A DNA stretch of 64,000 nucleotides, from contig NW_017264193.1 of NCBI RefSeq assembly GCF_001619985.1, positions 749,726-813,725 on the forward strand, in the 5' to 3' direction. Position 1 is the first letter of the stretch, and every line of letters starts with the position of its first letter. A program made the translations under genes and the position numbers. This document shows positions 34,165-46,075 of the stretch, in pieces. The notes beneath the pieces were generated by a model that saw only the letters and a program-made list of their open reading frames with translations, did no database searches and was not told the origin of the DNA. The stretch comes from Xylona heveae TC161. Its lineage: Eukaryota; Ascomycota; Xylonomycetes; Xylonales; Xylonaceae.

Positions 34165-37100
34165 TTATTTCTTCTTTCCACCGCCAGTGAGCGGCTGAAG
34201 CAGGCCAGCCAAGCCGAGTCCGTTAAGCAACTTGTCAATGCCCAAGCCGCCAAGCAGGCCGTTAACGAGGCCGCCGAGACCGAGGCCGTTGAGCAGTTTG
34301 CCGACTAGACCGAGGACACCGCTGAGCAGGAGACCAACGGCGGCAATGATCTGGAAGAGAGGCTCAGTGAGCAAGCCCCAGAGCGGGTTGAGACCCTTCT
34401 TGGCGTGGGGCATGTCGGCAATCTTCTTGCGGGCGTCGTCAATAGTCTTGACAACGGTAGTGGTGAGCTAAAAACAGGGGGAAATTTAAAGTTAGCCGAG
34501 AGTCTCTCTTAGCGAGAAAAAGGGTAAGTGGGTGGTGTTTTGTTAAACTCACCTCTTTGAGAAGGTCTGCGAGACGATATTCTTCAGGTGTGGCTTCACG
34601 GTTTTGAGCTCTGGCCTTGGCACGTCCAGCAATGCGGCCGTCAGGATCAAGACCGCGAATGGCACCATTGCATTCTTGCAAGATGCGGCCGCCCTCCTCG
34701 ATGAGAGGCTTGACTTTCTGGACAAGCTCTTCCTCGTCCAGTTCCTCCTTGGGCTTACGATCGGCGGCCTCGATGTGCTATAAGAATAATAATTTAGCAT
34801 GCTGATTCAGAAATTGGATTACAAAAAGAGGGGCTTTTCTTACCTCGGTGATCATCTTGCAGACAGGCGTGATGGTGTCAAGCGTCTGCTGGAGCACATT
34901 GGACATCTTGTTTGCCAGTTCCTTGTCCTGCTCCATCTGGCGCATGGCCTCGAGCTCCTCGGGTGATGGTCCTTCAGGCTCAGGTTCTTCCTGGATGTTT
35001 TCAAGCAGGGTACACTCTCCAATCTTGTTGCCGTCATTGTCAACAACGTATCCATTGTCGTCAATTTCCTTTCCGACCAACGTGGCGAGGTTTCCGGCAG
35101 TCAGCTTGCCGATGAGGTTTCCATCCGCATCACGGACCTCACCCTCCTTGTTGACTTTGCGACCAGACATGGGATTGATCTCCCTCTTCTTCTCTTCGGG
35201 CTCCCACCGTTCGGCCCGACCAAGAGGGTTGCCGTTCTTGTCAAGGACGTCACCGTCGTCGTCGACTCTCCTGCCGACCAACATCTTGGGGTCTCCAGAG
35301 ATGACGCGTCCAACAATCTGGCCACTGGCGTCTTGGACAACACCGCCCTTGGCCACAACCAGGTTCTCCCAGCCAGAGAACGGGCCCTCGGCATGGTCAT
35401 CACGCAAGTCTCCGGGGATGAGCTCGGCCTTGCCAATGACCTTGCCAGCGTCGTTCCAGATCTGGCCTTCTCCGTCAACCTTCTTGCCAGCCATGGCCTT
35501 GGGGTCTCCAGAGGTGATCCGGCCAATGACGGCGCCATGGCTGTCGACAACATTGCCAAGCTTGTTGACGGTGCAGCCAGCCAAGGGCGAGAGATCTTCG
35601 GGCTCTTCCTCTGGTTCTTCCCAAGGAATCGCGTGTCCCTTGACGTTACCGTATTTGTCGACAATATCGCCATCTTCATCCACAGCATTGCCGACAAGTC
35701 TCTTGGGGTTGCCCTCAATCACCTCACCGACGACGTTGCCATTCTCATCCTCAACCTTGCCGCCCTTGGTGACAACAAGACCTTCAAGACCAGCGAACGG
35801 GCCCTCGGGACGCGATTCACGCTCCGCATCGGGAATGAGCTCGCATCTGCCGATGACTTTACCCTGGTCATTCCAAATCTGACCCTCAGCATCACATCTC
35901 TTGCCAGCAAGTTTCTTGGCATCGCCTTCAACCAAGCGTCCGATGGGGATCCCTTCATCACCAATGACGTTTCCTTGCTTGTTCAAGATCTTGCCGGCCA
36001 AGATCGAGAGATCAGGCTTCTCAGGCTCAGGCGTTTCGGGTTCTGACCATCGTTCCGCGTGGCCACAAACGTTTCCGTGCTTGTCAAAAACGTCGCCGTC
36101 TTCATCAACAGCACGGCCGACAAGCTTCTTGGGATCTCCGTCGACAAGCTCGCCGACAATGTTTCCGTTCTCGTCTTCAACCTTGCCGCCTTTAACCACG
36201 ACTAGGCCATACAGACCGGCGAACAGAGCATCCTCGGACTCATCGGCTTCCGGAAGTGTTTGCGCCTTTCCAATGATATGGCCCTTGTTATCCCAGAATT
36301 GGCCTTCGGCGTCGCAGGTAATGCCCATCTGGAAGATCCTCTTGGGGTCACCCTCAACAAGTTCACCAACGGGCTTTCCATTGTTATCCACAAGTTTGCC
36401 CGCCTTGTTACATTTCAATCCCTCGAGGATCGATAGCGGTGGCAGTTGTGGACCCTCCTCTTCAATTTCTTGTGGGATAGTCTCGACTTTACCGATGACG
36501 TTTCCGTCTTTGTCCAAGACTTCACCCTTGTCGTTGACCTTCTTTCCGGCCACTTCGGAGAGGTCACCCTCAACGAGGCGTCCGATGGCTTCTCCATCCT
36601 CGTTAAGAATCTCTCCCTTCTTGTTGACCTTGAGGCCTTCCAAAATCGCAAGTTCTGGCACTTCAATTTGAGGCGCCGCCTCCTCCTGAACTTGCTCCTT
36701 CAGAGATTGCAAGGCCGCATCAGCAGCTTCGCCAGGGACGACCTCAACTCTGCCAACGACATTTCCGTTCTTGTCCAAGACCTCTCCTTTCTCGTTGATG
36801 AACTTTCCAGCGGCACCCTTTAGATCGCCCTCTACGAGCTTGCCAATTTGCTCGCCTTCTTCGTCCAGGACGTTGCCCTTCTTGTTGACCTTCAAGCCGT
36901 TAAGGATTGCGATATTTAGAGGGAGTCCGCTCTTGATCCTCTCTGCTGCCTCTCCAGGGATTATCTCAGCCTTGCCGATAACGTTTCCTTCTTCGTCGAG
37001 AATTTCACCGTTTTCATTGACAGTCTTTCCAGCAAGGTCCTCGACGTCGCCCTCGACGATCCTTCCAAGAGTTTTGCCATCATCGTCGCGAATAGATCCG

Positions 37101-40100
37101 GAAGATTTGACTTCGAGGCCTTCCAAGACATCCAGTCCAGGGAGGGAAGGAGCGGCTCCTTTAGCCTTGTTAGTGATGTCACTTGGAGCACCGGCGGAAG
37201 GAAGTTCGCCGGCTTCTTGTGGCTTGCCTGTGGCCTCACCAGCAACAACTTCGGCTTTTCCGATGACGTTGCCTTCTTCGTCCAGAATTTCTCCTTTATC
37301 GTTGACGGTCTTTCCAGCTAGGTCCTTAGGATCGCCCTCAGTGATACGGCCAAGGACGTTGCCATCATCTCCGAGGATTTCGCCGTCTTCGTTGACCTCT
37401 AGGCCGTTGAGAATGTCCAGTCCGGGGACCTCAGGGGCAAGGCCTTCCGCGGCTTCTTTAGCTTTGTCAGTCACTGTACTAGGAGCGCCAACTGAAGGTG
37501 CTTTAACAGAAGGGGTTTTTGCAGAGGGGGCCTTGGAGGGGGCCTTGGAGGGAGCCTTGACAGAAGGGGCCTTGGAAGAAGGCTTGACAGAGGGTGCCTT
37601 GGAAGTAGGCTTGACAGAGGGGGCCTTAGAAGCAGACTTGATAGAGGGGGCTTCAGTAGGAGGTGTTTTGACAGACGGTGCTTCGCTGGTGTCAGGGAGC
37701 TCATCTGTGGCCTTACCAGCAGCGACCTCAGCCTTGCCGATGACATTTCCATCGTCATCCAGGATTTCGCCCTTTTCGTTAACAGTTTTCCCGGCAAGGT
37801 CCTTGGGATCACCTTCAGTGATTCTTCCTAGAAGATTTCCGTCGGCTCCGAGAATTTCGCCGGCTTCGTTGACCTCCAGACCATTGAGGACGTCCAGTCC
37901 GGGCAGTTCAGGAGCAGCGCCTTCGGCAGCTTTAGCAGCTTCTTGAGTCTCGTCAGTAACTTCATCAGGCACACCGACGGTGGGTTTGTCGGATGCTTCA
38001 AATTTTGTCTTTAGCCTTACCAGTAACAACTTCAGCCCTGCCGATAACGTCGCCATCTTCATCAAGGATTTCTCCGTTTTCGTTGACGGTCTTTCCAGCT
38101 AGATCCTCAGGATCGCCCTCAGTGATACGGCCAAGGACATTGCCATCTTCTCCAAGGATTTCGCCGTCTTCGTTGACCTCAAGACCGTTGAGGATGTCCA
38201 GTCCAGGCAATTCGGGAGCGGCACCTTCGACAGCGCCTTTGGCAGCTTCTTTAACATTGTCAGTAACGTCGCCAGGGATGCCAGCTTCTTCGATTTCGTC
38301 TGTCGCCTCACCAGGAATGACTTCAGCTCGTCCGATGACGTCGCCATCTTCGTCCAGAATTTCTCCGTCTTCGTTGACGGTCTTTCCGACGAGATCCTTG
38401 GGATCGCCCTCAGTGATCCGTCCGAGGACATTACCGTCGTCGCCAAGGATGTCGCCGTCTTCATTGACCTCCAGACCGTTAAGGATGTCCAGTCCAGGCA
38501 CTTCGGGAGCGGCACCTTCGACAGCACCTTCGGCAGTTTCTTTAACATTGTCAGTAACATCGCCAGGGATGCCGGCAGGTTGACCGGCTTCTTCAACTTC
38601 ATCTGCTGCCTCACCAGCAATGACTTCGGCTCTGCCAATCACATCACCGTCATCATCGAGGATTTCTCCCTGGTCATTGACGGTCAAGCCGGCGAGGTCC
38701 TGAGGGTCGCCCTCGGTAATTCTTCCCAGGGGCTTTCCGTCCTGACCGAGGATTTCTCCTGATTCGTTTACTTCCAGGCCTTCCAGGGCTTCCAGTCCGG
38801 GCAATTTTCCTGTTGTCTCCTCGGCGGTTTCCTCGGCAGTCTCCTTCAGGCCTTGAACCAGTTCGGAATCGAGTGCACCTTCAACTACCTTGACCTTGCC
38901 GAGTACTTCACCATCCTCGTCGACGACTTCGCCTTTCTCGTCGACGGTCTTTCCAGCAAGATCTCCAGCTTGGCCTTCAGTAAGCTGGCCCACGAAGTTT
39001 CCGTCGTCGTCAAGGATATCTCCCGTCTTGGTTACTTCGAGACCCTTCAGGATGGATACGTCAGGGAGCTGTGGTAACTGGTCTGCGGCACCTTCGGCAG
39101 TTTCTTTGGCGCCATCGGCCAATTCACCTGCCTTCTCCGGGAGCAATTCGGCCCTGCCGACGACATCTCCGTCTTCGTCGAGGATCTCTCCATCGTCACC
39201 AATGGTCATTCCAGCAAGATCCTCGGCATCGCCTTCGGTTAATCGGCCGATAGGAGAGCCATCTTCGCCGAGAATATCTCCGTCCTCTCCGACCTCAAGG
39301 CCCTTGAGGATGGAAAGGTCAACTGGCAACTCTTGTCCGGTGGTGTCCTCGACTGTCTCTTTGGCACCCTCGGTTACGTCGCCAACGGCACCAGTGGCAC
39401 CACCAGCGACATCTTTCGCGGCTTTATCTGGCTGTCCCTTGGCAACATCACCGACCGCGCCGGCAGCCTTGCCAGCGAGGCCTTTGGCGCCACCAAGGAG
39501 ACCTCCGTCCGCCTTTTTGGCTCCTTTTGTGGTATCCTGCACCTTTTCCGGCACATCCTCGGCGGTCTCCTCAGCTCCAGCTTTGGTATCTTCGGCAGCC
39601 TCCTCCACGTCAGATGCCTCTGCCTCCGGTGCTCTCTCCTCGAGCTCACCGGCACCGGTCGAGACAGCAGAGCTTTCGTTGCCAGTCTCATTACCAGCTT
39701 GGGAGACCTTTCCTTCAGGGGATTCCTCTCCTTCAATTCCTTCTGGTTCGTTATCTTTCAGTTCGACCTGCTCGCCGGCCTTTCCTGTCGCCTCTGACAC
39801 CTCTTCGGGCTCTTCGACCTGAGGTTCTTCAACCTGAGGTTCTTCAACTTCAGGCTTCTCAATCTTGGGCTTCTCAGGAGTCTTTGTTGGTCTTGGGGGA
39901 AGCTTGGGCGAGCCAGCTTGATCGGCAGCGGCTTTGGGTTTGCCCAATTTAGGCGCGGACCTTGGCGCCTTTGGAGACGGTGAGGGTGATGCTTTTGTTT
40001 CTCTCCCTAATTTGGATGTTGTGTTTGATCCAGGCTTCTTGCCTGACCTTGTGGGGGTTTTGGGAGCTTCGGGTCTTTCGACCCTTCCAGCCGCCGGAGA

Positions 40101-40229
40101 CGGCATGCTTTTCGATGTTCGTGGGGTACGCGGATTAGATGGTGGGGTTTGGGATGTTCGAGGCGGCGATGATCTGCTTGGGGTGGGGGGAAAGGAATAG
40201 TATGCGTAAGAAGATGAATTGCTTGTCAT
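34165..40229 (-). CDS. Giant DUF3659-repeat (LEA-like) protein
   Basis: Fungal repeat protein of unknown function, often labelled LEA domain protein. Best model: exons 40229-38021, 37941-34844, 34777-34553, 34467-34165; about 1944 residues. Start at 40229 (MTSNSSSYAYYSFPP) rather than the upstream in-frame Met at 40310. Layout: Pro/Ser/Lys-rich disordered head; an acidic region; 17 tandem DUF3659 units of about 60 residues (GLEVNEDGEILG type) joined by Ala/Glu/Lys linkers; a Lys-Ala-Pro-Ser tract inside linker 6; an acidic helical region; and a hydrophobic Gly/Leu-rich C-terminus ending GGGKKK that may contact membranes. Introns 34778-34843 and 34468-34552 are ordinary. Between 38021 and 37941 the reading frame shifts by one. 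A 79-nt intron (GTAAGG, branch TTACTGAC, acceptor TCAAG) restores it. The alternative is a single extra A in an AAAA run near 38001-38005, real or an assembly error. Confidence 0.82.
35003..39317 (-). repeat. Array of 17 DUF3659 repeats
   Basis: Each unit is a pair of half-repeats: GLxVNxxGxILxxDGxxxGxL, EGDxxxLAGK, then VNxxGEILDxxGNVIGxAE. Units 3 to 7 are nearly identical and share linkers, suggesting recent duplication. Units 11 to 17 are more diverged and alternate between two subtypes (see findings). Confidence 0.85.
37477..37686 (-). repeat. Lys-Ala-Pro-Ser coding microrepeat
   Basis: About 70 codons inside the linker between DUF3659 units 6 and 7 encode degenerate KAPSVKP/TSKAPSV repeats, a low-complexity Ser/Pro/Lys spacer likely disordered and phosphorylatable. 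Length variation between strains is likely for such a tract. Confidence 0.7.
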
Positions 40230-43200
40230 ATAGATCAAGCGCGCTAATGTTTTCTGAAGAGAGAAAAAGAAGAAGGGGAAAAGGAAGCTGATCCTGAGAG
40301 GACAGAGCAAGTAATTAAATGGGCTTCACAGCTGACCTTGGGGGACAAAGAGGGGGTACGTGCACTGCTAATGGAGCGCTGTAGGACAGATGGTGTCACA
40401 CTACGTCACTGCCAAAAAAAAAAGGTGAAAGGGGGACTTGCGAGAGCTGTTACCAGCTACAAGGGGGGGAGCTCTCTCTCTCTCTCATAGCTATGGGGCC
40501 CTCAAAATGCATCGGGCTACCGGGCAAGGTCCGACTGGAACTAATTGTCAGGATGACGATCCAGAAGGTTGGGGGAGGAGGGGGCATGGGGGGAGCTGAT
40601 GCCATTTGGCCATCATTTGCCTTTCAACTGCTGGGTGCCAATTCAAGACTGCCCGGGTAGCTTTGGATAGCGTCGTTGCCCCAATTGTGGCTTGCAAAGC
40701 AGGTTTCGGGGACTGGGAAGTGAAGTAAACGGGCATAGCGTGGGTGTAGTTTGGCGGTAAATTTTTGGCAGAGGACCATTGCGTCAGGCCGGCCGCTTGT
40801 ACAGGCAAAGTCACTCATAATCAGTTCGGGGTTCCCCTCTGCAAGCTTACCGCAGACCAATGCCGGGACGGGCGCTACCAGACCAGTAACATCCATCATC
40901 ATCATCAGCATCATCATCAATTGTGCTCCCAAGCTGTCTGGGCCCCGGGATCGCGTGGCCCTCCTGTAAGGGCTAGTGAGAGCAAGAAAGGCAATGGAGG
41001 GCAGGATGGTTGGACGCGACTGGGAAGGTGGTTGTCTAGTGGACACAAAAAGAGTCTCGGGCAAGGGTTGCGGTGGCGGGGGTGGGGAATTGTTCAGTCT
41101 TGAAGCATCCAGGTCGACGCGGATACGCTGCCTTGGTTGTCCATGGTCTCTGTGCCGGCGTGCTGTTCGCTTACGCAGTTGGGCTAAAGGGGAGCAGGAA
41201 ATGGTCCCTGCTGCTTCTGCTTGGAGCTCTGGGATTCGTCCCCACGTCGATCCCCCAATTTAGTAGAGAGAAACGTCTCTTGTCTGTTCGTTTTTACCCC
41301 CTCAGTCCCAGTCCCGGTCGAAACGCACTACACGGCGGTACCTCTGCCGATTCGCAGTCACCATGTGGTCATTGAGTATTTCCAGGTATCCTGTACCAAT
41401 ACCACCTCTAGCGAGCTATCGACGTAATGCTAACTAAGGTACGGATTTCACGCCCGAGGCTCAAATCCAGCCGATTCATTTGATCGGGCATTTTGGAATG
41501 GGTACGTTACGGCAATTTGTCTGAGAATACTTAAAGGAAAGTTGCATAAGCCAGAGGTGTGCTCCCGGTTTCACATTTAGAGCGGGAACGGCTTGAGGAG
41601 CAGATTCTGAATTGATTAGCTTCCTGTGTTCTCATCGTACTCAGAGGTCCTGTTGTTCGTACTGATACTTGCGCGCTTGCCAAAATCTACCGGGAATGAT
41701 GGAAGGTGGTTGGCATCTCGATGATGTAGTCATCTGCCCTACGTTCCATGCGAGGTACGACAACAATACTCCGGCTCAGCACTTCCACCATGTCCCCAGC
41801 TCCGCCGATCGACCAATAATGCGACGCAATGGCCAAAAAATCCGGATTTGATCCCTGTGGCGCGGAGATGGACAATGCGACGGCTCCAGCTTTTTTTCCT
41901 GAGACCCCCGTCGTGAAGCAACCGGTGTTCAACTTTAGCCTTTACTTTCTTGACCAAACTCTCTGCTGTGGCGCAACGGCTGCGCGTTCCTGTGGGTTTG
42001 ATCCCTGATATTTCTCCCCGTAGTGATGCCATTTTCGCCTGTTCATCTTTCGTAACACTCACCATAATTTTTAAAGGTGCATCATGCTAAGATCCTCCCT
42101 TTCGGTTCATCGAGCTAGCTTTTCTGCCCCCTACACATTTACATTCTTTATACATTCTAGGCCCACCTTCATCCCGTCAAAACCATTGCGAGCCGGTCGG
42201 GATCTTTTTTTCCCTCTTAAACGCGACCTTGCCTGGAAAACCCGCGCGATGTGCATTCTGTGCCACAAGCATCCTTTGCCAGCGGGAGCCCGAGGGAATT
42301 AGGAGCCAGTGGCTCAAAAGGCTAAGTTAGTTGGTTTTCCCAATTGTGATCAGAGACGGGCTCCAGCCACAATCATATGTTGGAGCCAGTGAGTGCCGTT
42401 TGCTTCCCGTCATCGACGTCATCGATCACTTCTTGGAGTACCATCGGTACTTTTTTTTTTTTTTTTCGCGACATTTTACGAAGCTTCCCTTACCTTTCCG
42501 CATGGATACTCCCACTTGAAACAGAACTAAATTAGTGGTCCATTTTTATTTATTTATGGGTAGATTACTCCGTATACATTGGATCATTCTTTCCTCCCCC
42601 ATCGCGATCGTCATCTCGTGATGGTCCATGCACATTTCTGCGTATCGCTCAGCGCAAGGGCGTTCTAGGCAGTCTTGGCTAGAGGTGTCCAATCATTCGG
42701 CCACGCGTTGACCGAGCCAAATGTCCCTTTTCCTAATGCAGTGCCTGAGTTGACAGATGATTGAGGACATGGTGAAGTAAGTTGAGGTGCCTGCCAAGAC
42801 ATCAGACGTTGGCTCGGCGAGTGGCCTCGATTGTTCTGTCATCATCCTGACTTTTATGCTTATATTTTTGTGCCACATCTACTTAATGAGTGACAGATGC
42901 AGCACTAGCAATAAATCTATGCGCCAAAATAAAACTTTCAATGCTGCATAACTGCCGCTGAAGCAGTCAATCTATAAGTTCCTGGCTCCATAATAAAAGT
43001 GTCTGCTTTGCTTGCCTTGACTGGTGTTCAAATGGCAGCTTTAGCATTAGTTTACACTCTACCGTTGTTACTGTCTATGTCCAATCAATATCTTTGGTGT
43101 GCAAAACTCGATGTGCACAGTGCAGTAAATTGGATCATTCTTTGAACCCCGTATAGTACCCAAATGGGGGCGTTTCAATGAATAAAGCCTGAGTTCATCT

Positions 43201-43294
43201 TCACGGATGACTGCGATACTTGTGTAGGTCGCCGACGTAAATAGTCATGGTTAGGATTATATTTTGCTTAAGCGTAGTTTCCAAATAACAAGAA
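40230..43294. other. Gene-poor interval upstream of the first tRNA
   Basis: 3.06 kb. It contains the DUF3659 gene promoter, a CT microsatellite at about 40470-40487, a CAT-rich patch near 40881-40920 and a poly-T run near 42450-42466. ORFs here are unsupported. A weak tRNA-like box A/box B pair near 41966-42004 is discussed under rejected items. Confidence 0.5.
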
Positions 43295-43383
43295 GCCGGG
43301 GTAGCTCAATCGGTAGAGCGTGTGGCTCTTATTTCATTAATGAGATCACCTCAAGGTCGCGGGTTCGAGCCCCGCCTTCGGCT
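43295..43383 (+). tRNA. tRNA-Lys(CUU) with 16-nt intron, copy 1
   Basis: 89-nt gene: 73-nt mature tRNA plus intron 43332-43347 after position 37. Acceptor stem GCCGGGG pairs with CTTCGGC (two G-T pairs); discriminator T. D-arm GCTC/GAGC, anticodon loop CTCTTAA with anticodon CTT, T-arm GCGGG/CCCGC with TTCGAGC loop. A T run (TTTCTTTTTT) follows as Pol III terminator. CCA is not encoded. The anticodon stem has a T-T mismatch at 29-41. Confidence 0.93.
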
Positions 43384-45660
43384 TTCTTTTTTGCTCTTTT
43401 CACTTTGCCCTGCAGGTCTTCTGGGATGGTTTTTTTCTTTTTTTTATCATCGGTAATATGATTCGTAAAGACTCTAGGGTTTTGATGTGTATGGTTATGG
43501 TTATTCTTTTTATTTTTTTTTTTTTTGGGTGCTGTACATACTTTTGCCATGATGATGTCTTTCATTCTCTACTGGATGAGATTGATATTCTGTGACAATA
43601 CTTTTCAAAATAATCCTTGGAGTACCAGGTTGGGATAACAAGCTAGATCAAATATACAGAGACGATAATTTCTGCTTCTTCTCTGGCACTTGGGTATGAA
43701 ATCATGTCAATTGCAACTCTATGTTTTGTTAGCATCTTATATCTGCATTGTTTTATGAAAATGTTAATAAAAAATGATCAATAAAGAAAAAAAAAATATA
43801 CAGAGCAGCGGAAGATATTTGTAAAGAGAATAATAATATAACATCTCCAATTCCTTTAATGTATACTATTTCAACAGAAGTGAAAAAATCACAAATCATA
43901 CCATAACCAAAACATGTAGCTAGAAAATGATCAACTTACGGTTCGGAAGCTGTTTCGTGTTATACTGATTCGCTACCCACAGTCGTCGCTAGGACAGGAA
44001 CATCAGCCCGGTAACTGCCGTTGCAGCGAAGCGAACAGACTACCCGAGATTTTTCTACCTTCCCTTCAGTCGGAGCTCAAAAATTTCCCAACATGATTCC
44101 TTTTCATTGAACACACTGGATCACTCTCTGCTTGGAACACCAACACCCCATAGACCTGTACCACAATGGGCCGTATATGTGCACGAGAAAGATAAGCAAT
44201 GTCTAGTGCTTTACGCGCATCCTAAACCGCATTGTCACCGGTCGGTCACACTACGCGTTCCAAAGCTCGCCCAGTACATCACTTAAGCTACCATACGCCG
44301 ATGCTGCCGGAAAAGGCAATCTTGGAATGACTGGTCTAGGACAAACGCTCGCAGGCTCAAACCCGTTTCTAGGCCCCTTGATAGGGATAGGTTTCGGCGC
44401 TCGAGGAAATGCTTTAAACGCGAACTTGCCATTTCTAATGGCCTGCTGTCGTGCAATACATGCGGTCCCGGACCTGATCTAAAGGGTTGCAGCCCGTCTT
44501 TAACATGTCAAGACTACAGCAAGTCCCGGTGAAGGCCGGATATGCACTTAATGTCTTGCCGCCCGCTGATTAACAAAGCCAGACGCTATCTGACCCGCAA
44601 CATTCTCCAGGGGAAGATCATAAAAGGTAAGCCTCTACAATTTTTTCTTCCTATTTCCTTTCAACACACGAGCAAGCAGGTAGTGAAGCACGTGGATCGT
44701 TCACGCTGCCTTCTACCAATCTTGCTCGCTGTATTTTACTTTCACTACGAGATCCGATCGAAAACATAATTCTATATGATGAGAAATACACACCCATAAA
44801 TGCATTTAGGAAGAGCCGGAAAAGGCATGGCCTGTATCGTCAAATACGGCCGTCGGTGCTTATACCTGGGTCTCTGAAATCACAAAGAGGAAAAAATTGC
44901 AGATGCAAGAGTTACACATACGATTTTGGACTGGAGCAGTTGGTCTCTTTTTGGACCCGCCGAGCCGGTTGTATCGTGCTTTTGTCTGCGTTTCCTCTTA
45001 TTCTTGCGATGCTTTCGTTTCTCCACTCAATTATTTGCTTGGAACGCCTTGGGCTAACTTGAGTGTTCTGAAAGATAGATTAGTTGGGACTTCCCCCGTC
45101 AGATGCAGGACACACGACTGCGCCGCTTCACGAGGGATTGTATCCACGTGCAATTCTTCCAATTACCCCAAGACCATTGCTGGTGCTATGCATCACTGAC
45201 TGCCCATACATTACTGTTAACACTAATGACAACTACCCAGCAACAACTTACATGTGCAGATGAAATTTCTCGGCATATCAATCTAATGCATATCAAGCAG
45301 TAATTATTTTCGCTAGCTCTACCTCTTATCGGTCAATGAATAGCCACAGTTAATATCCAGACCATCAATGTTCCAACTATGCAAGTGTATTCCGTGCATC
45401 ACTAAAATGTCGTGAATCTTCATGTAGGACAGACATGCTTCAGTGTCTTACCAGCCTCCTTGACCGACAACAGTGTATAACTTGGCATTTATACGGGCCC
45501 CCACTGCTCATTTCTTTCCACAAGAGAATAGCAACGCATCACAAGGGTGATTGTGCCCAACGTACGGACACATGCCGACAAAGGCAAAACGAAAAGAAAA
45601 ATGCAAAGTAGATAACCCGAACGTGACGCACATAAAGACTTCAAAAAAGCAAAAAGATTA
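43384..45660. other. Intergenic DNA between tRNA copies 1 and 2
   Basis: 2.28 kb, A/T-rich at first (43500-43900), then mixed. I looked for protein families on both strands and recognised none. Confidence 0.5.
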
Positions 45661-45749
45661 AGCCGAAGGCGGGGCTCGAACCCGCGACCTTGAGGTGATC
45701 TCCTAGAGGTGCTAAGAGCCACACGCTCTACCGATTGAGCTACCCCGGC
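45661..45749 (-). tRNA. tRNA-Lys(CUU) with diverged 16-nt intron, copy 2
   Basis: Mature part identical to copy 1 at all 73 positions. The intron (45697-45712) reads GCACCTCTAGGAGATC and differs from the other copies except for its 3' end GAGATC. A T-rich stretch (TAATCTTTTTGC on the minus strand) follows as terminator. Confidence 0.93.
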
Positions 45750-46075
45750 TTTCGTTGGAATAGTGGCCTGCTTGAGGCAAATATATTGCGTGGAGAAAAA
45801 ACTTTTATGGTGTTCTGCCTTAACGAGATCAAACTATGACGTAGCCGAGCGACTTAAGAAAGTCAAGCCGGAATCCCGCCAACCCGCGCAGGGTAAGGTT
45901 AAACGACCAAGGCACCGCAAATAAGCAAAGAAATTTTGGATACTTACCTTTGTTAGCTGGTCATATTCTTGGTGTTCGAGCATGCATATGAGCAACAGAA
46001 AGGTCCCAAAAAAAAGTAATAACAAAGGAACCGCAAGGGATTGAGTAGACAGAGGGAGCAAAAACAATAAGGTCA
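45750..46075. other. Spacer between tRNA copies 2 and 3
   Basis: 326 bp, not alignable by eye with the next spacer, so the tRNAs are not part of an obvious recent tandem duplication. A hydrophobic minus-strand ORF here is considered under rejected items. Confidence 0.5.

Noticed and set aside
34848-35882. Long plus-strand ORF opposite the DUF3659 gene
   Set aside because: Ser/Pro/Thr-rich shadow of the acidic repeat codons; same for 36771-37946 and 38890-39822.
41966-42004. Box A-like TGGCGCAACGG and box B-like GGGTTTGATCCC, resembling a tRNA or SINE head
   Set aside because: The boxes are only about 25 nt apart, leaving no room for an anticodon arm. The T-stem pairs for 3 bp only, and no acceptor stem or terminator fits. 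At most a relic.
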